64,000 nucleotides of DNA from Cylindrospermum stagnale PCC 7417 (GTDB taxonomy: Bacteria; Cyanobacteriota; Cyanobacteriia; Cyanobacteriales; Nostocaceae): NCBI RefSeq assembly GCF_000317535.1, contig NC_019757.1, forward strand, positions 6,939,561-7,003,560, read 5' to 3'. Below the pieces are notes generated by a model, which saw nothing but the letters and a program-made list of their open reading frames with translations, did not search any database and had not been told where the DNA came from. Positions 48,970 to 57,648 of the stretch are shown piece by piece. Positions within the stretch are counted from its first letter, which is position 1. The number at the start of each line of letters is the position of its first letter. The translations under genes were made by a program, and so were the position numbers.

Positions 48970-51900
48970 ATGAGTGATAATAATGAACAACGCTATATTC
49001 AATTGATGAAGGTAGCATCGCAAAAAATGGCTGATTTACAAGCCGAAATTGAGCGATTAAAGAAGAAAGAAAATGAGCCAATCGCCATTATTGGTATGAG
49101 TTGTCGCTTGGCACAAGCCGATAATCCTGAAGCATTTTGGGACTTACTTTCAAATGGTGTAGATGCCATTCGAGAAGCCCCAAAGGGTCATCATTCATAT
49201 CTCGATCCATACTACGATCCAGAACCTGGTCTGCCGGGAAAGGTGTATATCCGGCGTGCAGGGTTTCTCAACCAATCTCCCGCAGATTTTGATGCCAGTT
49301 TTTTCGGGATTTCGCCTCGAGAAGCGGCGAGTTTAGATCCTCAGCATCGGCTGGTGATGGAAGTAGCTTGGGAAGCCTTAGAAAGCGCTGGACTTGTGCC
49401 TGAAAAATTGGCAGGCAGCCAGACAGGTGTTTTTATTGGGATATGTGCAAATGACTACGTTTGGCAACTTGTCAAACAAGACCCTACGGAAACAGATGTC
49501 TACATAGGATCGGGGAATGCCTATAGCCCAGTGGCAGGCCGCCTTTCTTACTTCTTCGATTTTACAGGTCCTTGTCTAGCCGTTGATACTGGCTGTGCTT
49601 CTTCATTGGCTGCCATTCACTTGGCAGTTAGCAGCTTGCGAAGGGGAGACTCTAACCTGGCACTGGCTGGAGGCGTACAGCGATATGTCTCACCAGAATA
49701 TTGGCTCAACCTTTGCAAATCCCGAATGTTGTCTCCAGATGGTCGTTGCAAAACTTTTGCGGCAGGAGCAGATGGTTACGCTCGTGGCGAAGGTTGTGGC
49801 ATAGTCGTTCTCAAACGTCTTTCAGATGCACAAGCTGATGGCGACAATATTCTGGCCCTAATTAGAGGTACGGCTCATGGGCAGGATGGACGAACAAGCG
49901 GTCTAACTGTACCTAGCGGTTCTTCTCAGCAAGCTGTGATTCGCAGAGCAATAGCCAATGCAGGTATCAAGCCGAACCAAATCAGTTATATTGAGGCTCA
50001 TGGTACAGGTACTTCTCTGGGAGACCCAATTGAAGCAAATGCTTTGATAAATGTTTTTCGCAAACGAGAAGAACCTCTGATCTTAGGTTCTGCAAAAACT
50101 AATATCGGACACTTGGAAGGAGCAGCTGGCGTAGCAGGTCTGATCAAAATCGTTCTCTCCTTACAAAATGAACTGATTCCGCAACACTTACACTTTAAAG
50201 AGCCTAGCCCTTATATTGCTTGGGATGAGATGCCAATAAAAGTGGCAACCGAACAGATACCCTGGCCAGCAACAGATAAAACTAGATTCGCTGGGGTTAG
50301 TTCCTTTGGGTTTACGGGTATCAATGTTCATGTTGTCCTTTCGGAAGCACCAGCAGTTGCAGCAAAAAGAGAGGGAGAAACTGTCCAGCAGCCCCTAAAT
50401 CTGCTCACCCTCAGTGCCAAAACCAAACCCGCACTCGAACAGATGGTTCGCAACTACTTAGAACACTTAACCACTCATCCCAACTTAGATTGGGCTGATG
50501 TCTGTTTTACCACTAATACTCGGCGTAGCCATTTCCATGAACGAATGGCTGTGGTTGCCGAATCAGTGTCTCAGGCACGGGAGAAGTTATTAGCCCATCA
50601 AGCTGGAGCAGAAACCACCCATCTGTTGAGGGGTAGCAAGAGCGAAAGTCAACCTCAAATCGCTTTTCTGTTCACAGGTCAAGGTTCTCAGTATCTAGGG
50701 ATGGGACGGGAATTATACACAACACAACCAACTTTTCGTCAGTCCCTAGAGCGCTGTCAGGAAATTTTAAAGAAGAGCGGTAATCAGGATAGATCCCTAC
50801 TCGAAGTCCTCTACCAAAGTGATGACATTTCCCTGCTGGAGCAGACCGCTTATACCCAACCGGCGCTGTTTGCCTTAGAGTACGCACTAACCCAGATGTG
50901 GAAATCTTGGGGCATAGAGCCAACCACAGTCATCGGTCATAGTGTAGGGGAATATGTAGCAGCTTGTGTAGCGGGAATTTTCTCCTTAGAAGACGGCTTA
51001 AAACTGATTGCTGCCAGAGGACGTTTGATGCAAAAACTGCCGCGTAACGGAGAAATGGTATCTCTGTTAGCTTCGCCAGAACAAGTGGCAGAGGCACTTC
51101 TTGGTACTGACTTGGTCAGCATCGCGGCGATCAACGGACCTGAGAGCGTAGTCATTTCTGGCGAACGGGAAGCGGTACGTCGGGTAGTGCAGGAGTTAGA
51201 ACAGAAGGGAATTAAACATAAGCGCTTAAAGGTTTCCCATGCCTTTCATTCGGCTTTAATGAAGCCAATGCTGGCTGATTTTCGCCAGGTGGTGCAAGAA
51301 GTAACTTTCCACCAACCCAAACTCAACTTTATCTCCAATGTCACCGGCTCTGAGGAGCGGATTTTACCAACTGAGCCTGAATATTGGGTCGATCATGTGC
51401 TCAAGCCAGTGAGATTTGCTGAAGGTTTGGAGACATTACATAGACAAGGGGTAGAGATATTTGTCGAGCTGGGACCGGAGCCAATTTTGCTGGGGATGGG
51501 ACGTCATTGTTTACCATCTGAGTATGGAACATGGCTACCGACGTTAAAGCGAGAGCAAAGCGATTGGCAAGGGCTGCTTCAGGCTTTGGGTCAATTATAT
51601 GTACGGGGCGCGACAATTGATTGGGATGGCTTCCATCGTGACTATGCCCACCGCCAAGTTGAAGTGCCCACTTATCCTTGGCAGCGAGAGCGCTACTGGA
51701 TTGACGTGCCACAAACACAACCCCTACGGGAATCCGGAATAGATGGGGAGCTTGTCGCCACTACTGAAGACTTTCAAGTGAAGGGTGCTAGTTACGAACC
51801 ATTGCCCCAGCAAGCTGAAAAGAAAGAGAGAGAAGAAACTTTACTCAACTTAGTCGAACAATTAAAGGCAACTGAAAAAGAGCAACGCAAAGCACTGTTA

Positions 51901-52149
51901 ATTGCCCATATTCAATCTCTATTGTCTCAAGTTTTGGGAGACAAACAAGAGAGGGCATTCTCCTTATCACAAGGATTTTTCGACTTAGGAATGGATTCTA
52001 TGACATCAATAGAGCTAAGAAATCGCTTGCAAAACTCGCTAGGCATCTCGTTGTCATCAACCTTGTTTTATAAATATCCAACAGTAGAAGCATTAGTTCA
52101 CTATTTGATTCAGGATCTGCTTGCTACTTTCGTAAGCTTTGATGATTAA
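48970..52149 (+). CDS. anaG: Type I polyketide synthase AnaG (KS-AT-ACP, no methyltransferase)
   Basis: 1,059 residues. The N-terminal coiled coil (MKVASQKMADLQAEIERLKKK) is a docking element. KS has C209 in VDTGCASSL (instead of DTACSSSL), EAHGTGT and GHLEGAAG. AT S658 and HAFHSALM are within the 1.4-kb block shared with anaF. The ACP (S1010, FDLGMDSMTS) follows after a linker of about 60 charged residues. There is no C-methyltransferase, ketoreductase or thioesterase. AnaG described from Oscillatoria has a methyltransferase that makes homoanatoxin-a. This version adds an unmethylated acetate unit and leaves a beta-keto thioester for release by AnaA. Confidence 0.94.
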   Translation: MSDNNEQRYIQLMKVASQKMADLQAEIERLKKKENEPIAIIGMSCRLAQADNPEAFWDLLSNGVDAIREAPKGHHSYLDPYYDPEPGLPGKVYIRRAGFLNQSPADFDASFFGISPREAASLDPQHRLVMEVAWEALESAGLVPEKLAGSQTGVFIGICANDYVWQLVKQDPTETDVYIGSGNAYSPVAGRLSYFFDFTGPCLAVDTGCASSLAAIHLAVSSLRRGDSNLALAGGVQRYVSPEYWLNLCKSRMLSPDGRCKTFAAGADGYARGEGCGIVVLKRLSDAQADGDNILALIRGTAHGQDGRTSGLTVPSGSSQQAVIRRAIANAGIKPNQISYIEAHGTGTSLGDPIEANALINVFRKREEPLILGSAKTNIGHLEGAAGVAGLIKIVLSLQNELIPQHLHFKEPSPYIAWDEMPIKVATEQIPWPATDKTRFAGVSSFGFTGINVHVVLSEAPAVAAKREGETVQQPLNLLTLSAKTKPALEQMVRNYLEHLTTHPNLDWADVCFTTNTRRSHFHERMAVVAESVSQAREKLLAHQAGAETTHLLRGSKSESQPQIAFLFTGQGSQYLGMGRELYTTQPTFRQSLERCQEILKKSGNQDRSLLEVLYQSDDISLLEQTAYTQPALFALEYALTQMWKSWGIEPTTVIGHSVGEYVAACVAGIFSLEDGLKLIAARGRLMQKLPRNGEMVSLLASPEQVAEALLGTDLVSIAAINGPESVVISGEREAVRRVVQELEQKGIKHKRLKVSHAFHSALMKPMLADFRQVVQEVTFHQPKLNFISNVTGSEERILPTEPEYWVDHVLKPVRFAEGLETLHRQGVEIFVELGPEPILLGMGRHCLPSEYGTWLPTLKREQSDWQGLLQALGQLYVRGATIDWDGFHRDYAHRQVEVPTYPWQRERYWIDVPQTQPLRESGIDGELVATTEDFQVKGASYEPLPQQAEKKEREETLLNLVEQLKATEKEQRKALLIAHIQSLLSQVLGDKQERAFSLSQGFFDLGMDSMTSIELRNRLQNSLGISLSSTLFYKYPTVEALVHYLIQDLLATFVSFDD
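50336..51739 (+). repeat. AT-region duplication, copy in anaG
   Basis: Second copy of the block at 44470-45873. It begins inside the last codons of the KS (TCCTTTCGGAA) and ends right after the post-AT linker (AATCCGGAA), just where a methyltransferase would begin in homoanatoxin-type AnaG. The matching bases to the three differences are 51672 T, 51705 C and 51716 C. Confidence 0.93.
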
Positions 52150-52256
52150 TGGGCGGATATTTGAACTCAGGAAAAGACACAGGGTAAGCACATCTAGGTT
52201 GTTTTATTCAATATAAAGGCATTGAGCCGAGATCCCGATATCGTTGGGGAATTCCT

Positions 52257-52286
52257 AAAAAAGCTAAACTGAACCGATTAGTTCAG
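52257..52286 (-). terminator. Possible terminator overlapping the 3' end of the small DNA-binding gene
   Basis: On the minus strand CTGAAC pairs with GTTCAG over a 6-base loop that includes the last codons of the gene at 52264, followed by TTTAGCTTTTTT. Short stem, so weak evidence. Confidence 0.3.
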
Positions 52287-52731
52287 CAATGAAACTATTG
52301 AGAGCTTTCTGAACAGTTTTATACCTAGATGCTTGCTTACCCAACTTCAGTTCAGACAAAACACGGTCACGTAAAATTTCCAGGGATGCAACCATTGGCA
52401 ACTCAACAGACTGTTTTGCGATGGGCTGCACCCTGCCGGAGGCGATCGCAGAATCAGATGTTTGAGGAAACTCATGATTCCGTATAATACCTGGTTGAGG
52501 TTCGTTTTCTGGTTGAGTGGAAGCTAAAAAATCTGAGTTTACCAGTGTAATACTCGGTAAATTGTGATACTTAACAATGTGTTCTAAATAGTCAGCCCTG
52601 GTTAAGCCTAAGCTTTCAGCGGCAATACCAATAGCCTTCCAAGTTTTATCAGTCAGTCTCAAAGAGCGCACTTGACGGTAATCATCGCTCTTGAGCGCGA
52701 ACTTCCCTTGAATATCGCGTTTCAACATCAA
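52264..52731 (-). CDS. Small putative DNA-binding protein (ribbon-helix-helix-like)
   Basis: 155 residues. The N-terminal part (VRSLRLTDKTWKAIGIAAESLGLTRADYLEHIV) has the strand-helix-helix pattern of CopG/Arc-type regulators, often seen on cyanobacterial plasmids and islands. The middle is low-complexity and contains a HIP1-bearing segment (52434-52449) that also occurs in the IS630 remnant at 30541. The C-terminus is helical (LEILRDRVLSELKLG). It is convergent with anaG. A regulatory role for the cluster cannot be claimed from position alone. Confidence 0.5.
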   Translation of the reverse strand: MMLKRDIQGKFALKSDDYRQVRSLRLTDKTWKAIGIAAESLGLTRADYLEHIVKYHNLPSITLVNSDFLASTQPENEPQPGIIRNHEFPQTSDSAIASGRVQPIAKQSVELPMVASLEILRDRVLSELKLGKQASRYKTVQKALNSFIAELIGSV

Positions 52732-53038
52732 CCATCCCGTGTATTACATCGTAAATTTTAACTCTGGATAACGATAATTTACCATGTATTACACGGAAAA
52801 GGACTCAAATTATATTGACGTTTTAGCAACAAGCCGTCACCAGATACTCTCTAGCAAACAGTAGGATCTGCCAGCCTCGCAAAGTGTGAGGAGCGAGTTT
52901 TAGCTCATCCGTGCAGTTGCCTCTCGCCTACTCGCTTTTTTAGGCGATGAGATGAATGCGAGTGAGTGACGAATTGTTGACTGAGCGAAATTGAGCAGCG
53001 TTAGTTTCTGCACGATTGCTGCCACAACGCCGATATTT
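52732..53038. other. Intergenic stretch right of the ana cluster
   Basis: Presumed promoter region of the small DNA-binding gene, then GC-rich sequence with short direct GAGCGAG/GAGTGAG words. No ORF or known element recognised. Confidence 0.35.
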
Positions 53039-53185
53039 GAAAAGTATCAAAATTGATCGAGATCCCCCCTAGCCCCCCTTTCCCAGGGGGGAAAACCTTT
53101 TCATAGTCCCCCTTGGAAAGGGGGATTTAGGGGGATCTACGAGTGTGTGTTTATCACCAGCGACTTTTCAAACATCCTCTTAGAG
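53039..53185. repeat. Dispersed repeat (MITE-like), copy 2
   Basis: About 147 bp sharing ATTGATCGAGAT at the start and GGGGATCTACGAGTG, TTTATCACCA and ACATCCTCT at the end with 18597-18753, in the same orientation. The middle contains CCCCCCTTTCCCAGGGGGG and CCCCCTTGGAAAGGGGG hairpins. Together the two copies flank the region that includes the ana cluster. The rest of the gap to 53438 shows nothing recognisable. Confidence 0.65.
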
Positions 53186-53438
53186 CGTCCACTGACCAGC
53201 CTGAATAACCGGATATGATAACGCTTTTTCATATTGCTCCCTTGTTCTATTTTTTAAATCCCTCTAAGGATTCATGAAAAATTAGATTCAGCTGATGCAC
53301 ATTTAACTTACACACTTTTGATTTTCGGGAAAAAGTGCCGAGCCGACCCACGCTTCCCTGACCGTGAAGCCGTGGACAAATGTGTCAACAGCGCGTCAGC
53401 CACATTTTGCTGGATTTCCACCCATCCCGCGAGGTCTT

Positions 53439-54977
53439 ATGAAAACGGATTACCTGATTGTAGGCAGTGGCTTGTCAGCATTGGTATTTGGGTCCCTGAT
53501 GGCGAAATCCGGCAAGAAAGTGCAAATCTTGGAGGCCCATGAGCATCCAGGCGGCTTTGGTCACACATTTGCAATTGCTAATAAATATAAGTTTAATGCC
53601 CAACTACATTACGTTTGGGATTGTGGTGAAGGACACACTGTCAATCGCGTCCTCAAACAACTGAACTTAGACAAAGAAGTCACCTTTGAACGGTATGATC
53701 CTGATGGTTTCGACCACATGAGAATGCCGGGATACTCACTGGACATACCATCATCATCCCAGGAATTAATTCGGCGGCTATCTGCTCTCTTTCCCCAAAA
53801 TAGCGAAAGCATTCGTAAATTTATCCTCGAAGTGCAAAAAACCAGCGAGGGAGTAAAAAAATTATCACCCCCAGTAAATCCGGTTGAATTATTCAAACAT
53901 TTCGGCGAAGTGTCCAGCGCCGTCATGTATCTCAAAAGTACACTTCAGGATGTCTTCGACAAATTCAACCTACCTCAAGAAGCGCAAACGCTGTTAGCAC
54001 TGCAATGGCCTGATTTTTTATTACCCCCAGATCAAGTTTCCTTTTACGCCTGGATAATCTTGTTCACTGGATATCAACAAGGCGCTTTTTACCCCACACA
54101 GCATTTTGAGCATGTAATCAATTCATTAGTCAAAGTAATAGAAGAAAATGACGGCGAAGTTCTGCTTAATCAAGAAGTTACTAATTTTAGAATCACAAAT
54201 AAAACTATAACCGGGGTTCAGGCAACTGATAGAATCACCCATCAAACCCGTGAATTCACCGCCGAAACCATAATCTGCAATATAGATCCTCAAAAAGCTG
54301 CCCAGATGATCGGAGTAGAAAACTTCTCCAAGACAGTACGCAAAAAGCTTAATTATGACTATTCCCCCTCCAACTATATGGCTTACTGCGTTGTCAAAGA
54401 TATTGACCTCCGAGACTATGGTTTTGGTAAATGGAATACTTTTCATACAGGTCATCGGGATTTAAATGCAGCATTTTATCAAATGTATGAAAAGCATGAT
54501 TTTTCTAATCCTAGTTTTGCCATAACTACACCCACATTAATTACAGAATATCAGCGCGACTGTCCAGAAGAATGCCAAATTATCGAATTCTTAACTGTTG
54601 CTAATTATGATTATTTTAAAAAGCTTAAAGAAACAGATAAAAAGGCTTATAGACGCAAAAAAGAGGAAATTTTAGATTTTATTCTAGATGTAGTAGAAAA
54701 AAACTATATCCCGAATATTAGAAAGCACCTTGTTTTGAAAATGACTGGTAGCCCCACAACAAACGAGCGGTTTTGCTGGTGTCCAAATGGAAATTCTTAT
54801 GGTTCCAATCTCACCCCGCGCAATATGGGAATTGGCAGACTAAATCACAAAACATCTTTAAATAATTTCTATTTTTGTAATGCTTCGTCTGGCTACCCAG
54901 GTTTTGCCCCGACATTTTGGACTGGGGCAATTCTCTATCAAAGATTATCAGGTGATTTGATTTTGTCAAAAGGCTAA
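53439..54977 (+). CDS. FAD-dependent oxidoreductase of the phytoene desaturase/CrtISO superfamily
   Basis: About 513 residues from the ATG at 53439, which has GAGG seven bases ahead; the frame is open 25 codons further but that leader is not conserved-looking. The dinucleotide-binding fold is at the N-terminus (YLIVGSGLSALVFGSLMAKSGKKVQILEAHEHPGG), and ICNIDPQKAAQMIG and the C-terminal SGYPGFAPTFWTGAI region fit carotenoid isomerase or retinol-saturase-like enzymes. Substrate unknown. It is followed by a second FAD protein about 160 bp downstream on the same strand. Confidence 0.78.
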   Translation: MKTDYLIVGSGLSALVFGSLMAKSGKKVQILEAHEHPGGFGHTFAIANKYKFNAQLHYVWDCGEGHTVNRVLKQLNLDKEVTFERYDPDGFDHMRMPGYSLDIPSSSQELIRRLSALFPQNSESIRKFILEVQKTSEGVKKLSPPVNPVELFKHFGEVSSAVMYLKSTLQDVFDKFNLPQEAQTLLALQWPDFLLPPDQVSFYAWIILFTGYQQGAFYPTQHFEHVINSLVKVIEENDGEVLLNQEVTNFRITNKTITGVQATDRITHQTREFTAETIICNIDPQKAAQMIGVENFSKTVRKKLNYDYSPSNYMAYCVVKDIDLRDYGFGKWNTFHTGHRDLNAAFYQMYEKHDFSNPSFAITTPTLITEYQRDCPEECQIIEFLTVANYDYFKKLKETDKKAYRRKKEEILDFILDVVEKNYIPNIRKHLVLKMTGSPTTNERFCWCPNGNSYGSNLTPRNMGIGRLNHKTSLNNFYFCNASSGYPGFAPTFWTGAILYQRLSGDLILSKG

Positions 54978-54988
54978 ACATAATGTAA

Positions 54989-55092
54989 TACCAAATTTGG
55001 ATAACCAAGATATCTGTAGGGGCGGGGTTTCCCCGCCCTTTCTATTAGATATTTTTTCTAAACCCACCCGAACTGTTAATCCAAAATTGGTA
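54989..55092. repeat. MITE-like element with TACCAA terminal inverted repeats
   Basis: About 104 bp. Ends pair as TACCAAATTTGGATAAC against the complement of GTTAATCCAAAATTGGTA. A GC-rich hairpin (GGCGGGG, TTT, CCCCGCC) at 55021-55037 is followed by CTTT and could terminate transcription of the upstream gene. Confidence 0.6.
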
Positions 55093-55137
55093 CAAAAACT
55101 CAATTTTAATAACATCCCATTAGTTTGGTGGTGATAT

Positions 55138-56352
55138 ATGAAAATAGCAATTATTGGTGGTGGAGCAAGCGGTATGGTGACAGCATACCTGCTCAAGAAA
55201 AATGGTCATCACGTGACAATTTTTGAAAAACAACCGATTTTGGGTGGGCATATTCGGACATTAAATAAAAACGTTAAACCCAATAAATCGGACTGTGACC
55301 AGTTTTTAGAAGGTGGTGTGCTCGAATTTCCCCTGAATTTTTACAACTTCCTAAAATTGATGAAAGATTTGGAAGTTGAATTAGAACCCGTCGATGTTGG
55401 TTCAGCAGTTTTTTTGCAAGATGGCCGCCACATTTTTTCAGGTTTAATGATTGAAAATAACTTCACAGGCCTTCAGCGTGTAATTGAATATCTTAAGCTG
55501 AATACTCTCTATCTCAGTTCTGCTGCGCTGTGGATAAAAACCCATATTCCCCCAACTCAAAATCTGTATAATCAACCGATATCTCAATACTTAAAACGCC
55601 AATCCATCCGAAATAACTGGCTGAAATTGCTGACAATGTACTGCTACTCAATCCCCTTTGAGTTGATAGACAATGTGCCTACAGAACTGGTGATTCCCGC
55701 CCTAAGAGATTATATATTTGTCAACTGGGTGAGGATTAAAGGAGGGGTGTATTCCTATATTGAAAAAATCCAGGAACGCTTTCAGGGTGAAATCTTGCTC
55801 AATGTAGATGTTGCAGAAATTTATAGACAATCTGATTCTGTTAAAATCACGCTAGCGGATGGTGTAAAGTATCTGTTTGACAAAGTGGTTTTTGCCACGC
55901 CACCTGACCAGGTGATGCAGTTATTATCAGACCCGACAAAAGATGAAATTAAACGGTTTTCAGCATGGAAAAAAAACCAAGCCAAAACGGTGATGCATAC
56001 TGATACTTCAATGTATGCTAGACATGGTATTAAAGAATATTCGGAATTTGATTTTTTCCAAACTGCTAACGGCTGGGGATATAATGCTTATCTCAACCGA
56101 CTTTGCGGAATATCATTATCCCCTCAATACAGTTTGGCTTTTAACTTAGATGATTTAATTGCTAAAGACAAAATTATCCACATTCAAGAACACCACACTC
56201 CTCTTTACACTGTCGAGTCTTTCAGGTACAGAAACGAAGTTATCAATACCAACGGTGAAAACAATACTTACCATGCGGGAGCTTACCTAGGAGATGGTTT
56301 GCATGAAGGCGCTATCACTTCCGCATTCCGAGTTGCTCAATTAATTGGATAG
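55138..56352 (+). CDS. FAD-dependent amine-oxidase-like protein
   Basis: A 404-residue protein. Rossmann motif at the N-terminus (KIAIIGGGASGMVTAYLLKKNGHHVTIFEKQPILGGHI), substrate-domain sequence in the middle, and VVFATPPDQVMQLL as the second FAD-contact strand typical of NAD(P)-binding amine oxidases. The end (YHAGAYLGDGLHEGAITSAFRVA) is the flavin-contact GxYxGxGxHExA-type motif. The substrate is not predictable. It may share a transcript with the gene upstream, though a MITE-like hairpin lies between. Confidence 0.82.
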   Translation: MKIAIIGGGASGMVTAYLLKKNGHHVTIFEKQPILGGHIRTLNKNVKPNKSDCDQFLEGGVLEFPLNFYNFLKLMKDLEVELEPVDVGSAVFLQDGRHIFSGLMIENNFTGLQRVIEYLKLNTLYLSSAALWIKTHIPPTQNLYNQPISQYLKRQSIRNNWLKLLTMYCYSIPFELIDNVPTELVIPALRDYIFVNWVRIKGGVYSYIEKIQERFQGEILLNVDVAEIYRQSDSVKITLADGVKYLFDKVVFATPPDQVMQLLSDPTKDEIKRFSAWKKNQAKTVMHTDTSMYARHGIKEYSEFDFFQTANGWGYNAYLNRLCGISLSPQYSLAFNLDDLIAKDKIIHIQEHHTPLYTVESFRYRNEVINTNGENNTYHAGAYLGDGLHEGAITSAFRVAQLIG

Positions 56353-56354
56353 CG

Positions 56355-56416
56355 TTTGTAGTAAGGACTTTAGTCCTTTCCATCCTCGCGGAGAGCAATA
56401 AATTGCTCACTACGAA
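56355..56416. repeat. Short MITE-like palindrome (62 bp)
   Basis: Ends pair as GTTTGTAGTAAG against the complement of CTCACTACGAAC. Two small hairpins lie inside (AAGGACT/AGTCCTT and AGCAAT/ATTGCT). It sits between two convergent genes. Confidence 0.5.
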
Positions 56417-56445
56417 CAAAATTTTCATTTTAAATTTAACTATGT

Positions 56446-57648
56446 CTACTTATTTAATTGCAACTTTCCGAAAAGATTGCGGTTATTTCGACTAGAAATC
56501 CGCACAGAATAGTTTTCTTTTAATGGTATTTGTGGTTTCCACTCAAAAACACCATCGCTAGCAGTACTGGAGGATATATCTTGGATAATTTTGTTTCCAT
56601 CGTACAAGTTAATTGACACATCGCCATCGAGATTATCGCGCCACAATATTAAATACGGCTGATTTTTTTCTAGCAGCACTTTACTAACTGGCTGGCTGAC
56701 AAAAATACGTGGAACATTTTGCTTTTTGCTGCGCTGACGAAATCCCAGATAATGAGGTAAAAGCCGATAAATAGGATTCTCTTGAGTGTTAGATAATTTG
56801 GGGGAAATCATATTTCCCATTTGGGGATTGAACAGATAAGTTGAACGTCCGCCATCAACGGTAATAATCTCCCCTTTGACGCCTAATTTACGTAATAATT
56901 CCGCTGCTTCATCCAATGTGGATTTATTCACCGTTATCATCAACAGTAACTCATCACCGGGAATACCATCTTTATTTAGAGTTCCCATAACTTGATATTT
57001 ATTTGCTTGATTTTGGGCTAAAACTTTTGCTGGATGGTCACTATAGCGGTAACTAACAATGGCATTTCTCACACTTTTTTGGTTGAGAGGCGCACCGTTC
57101 ACTGGGTCATAATCTGTAATATATGCTTGTTTATCATCCCAAACCAAAGCCTTGAGGCGAACTGTACTATAATATTTATCTTGTGGTTGCTTAATTGGTC
57201 CGTAGGGGCTATTTCCGCCAGTAATGACTACGCCGTTAAGTTTAATTGGGAAGGATAATTGTGTACTAGATTGGTATTGCTCAAAAAAGGAACAATTGAT
57301 GATGGAAAAAACCTGTTCACCGTAAAGTTTTTGATATTCGTCCCTGACTTCTGAAAATAACTTTTGCTTAAAAAATGGGCTGTAATGTCCACCTTCCCCT
57401 TGATAGTATTTCCCTTGATTTAGACCCATGTTATCTACTTCGCCGGTAAGTTGGTCTATTTGCATTTTTCGCAAATCAATAATTTGTAAATAAGCTTCGT
57501 TACCGTTTGTTAATTGTTTTTTATATAATCCTGCGCCGTCTATGACTTGCAGCGGCTGATAAGAGGATAAAGGGTTAAAGGTTTGGGAGATCAAAATGCT
57601 ACTCAAAATCGGTAGCAAGAAAAACAAGCAGTAGATTACAGCATTCAT
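56446..57648 (-). CDS. Phosphodiester glycosidase-like exported protein
   Basis: A 400-residue protein with an N-terminal signal or anchor segment (AVIYCLFFLLPILSSILIS). The core has family features of the phosphodiester glycosidase (NAGPA) domain: NCSFFEQYQ, VVITGGNSPYGP and, near residue 270, EIITVDGGRSTYLFNP, the DGGxS motif. A C-terminal beta-rich extension (about 310-400, VSINLYDGNKIIQD) looks like an Ig-like or bacterial cell-surface module. It likely acts on glycans outside the cytoplasm. Confidence 0.75.
   Translation of the reverse strand: MNAVIYCLFFLLPILSSILISQTFNPLSSYQPLQVIDGAGLYKKQLTNGNEAYLQIIDLRKMQIDQLTGEVDNMGLNQGKYYQGEGGHYSPFFKQKLFSEVRDEYQKLYGEQVFSIINCSFFEQYQSSTQLSFPIKLNGVVITGGNSPYGPIKQPQDKYYSTVRLKALVWDDKQAYITDYDPVNGAPLNQKSVRNAIVSYRYSDHPAKVLAQNQANKYQVMGTLNKDGIPGDELLLMITVNKSTLDEAAELLRKLGVKGEIITVDGGRSTYLFNPQMGNMISPKLSNTQENPIYRLLPHYLGFRQRSKKQNVPRIFVSQPVSKVLLEKNQPYLILWRDNLDGDVSINLYDGNKIIQDISSSTASDGVFEWKPQIPLKENYSVRISSRNNRNLFGKLQLNK

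Noticed and set aside
48970..50340. AnaG KS as an inactive or decarboxylating-only KS
   Set aside because: The Cys (C209), both His motifs and the Lys region remain; DTGCASSL is unusual but keeps the nucleophile.
53364..53438. 25-residue N-terminal extension of the first FAD oxidoreductase
   Set aside because: The ATG at 53439 has a GAGG site and directly precedes the Rossmann strand; the extension is Pro-rich and not family-like.
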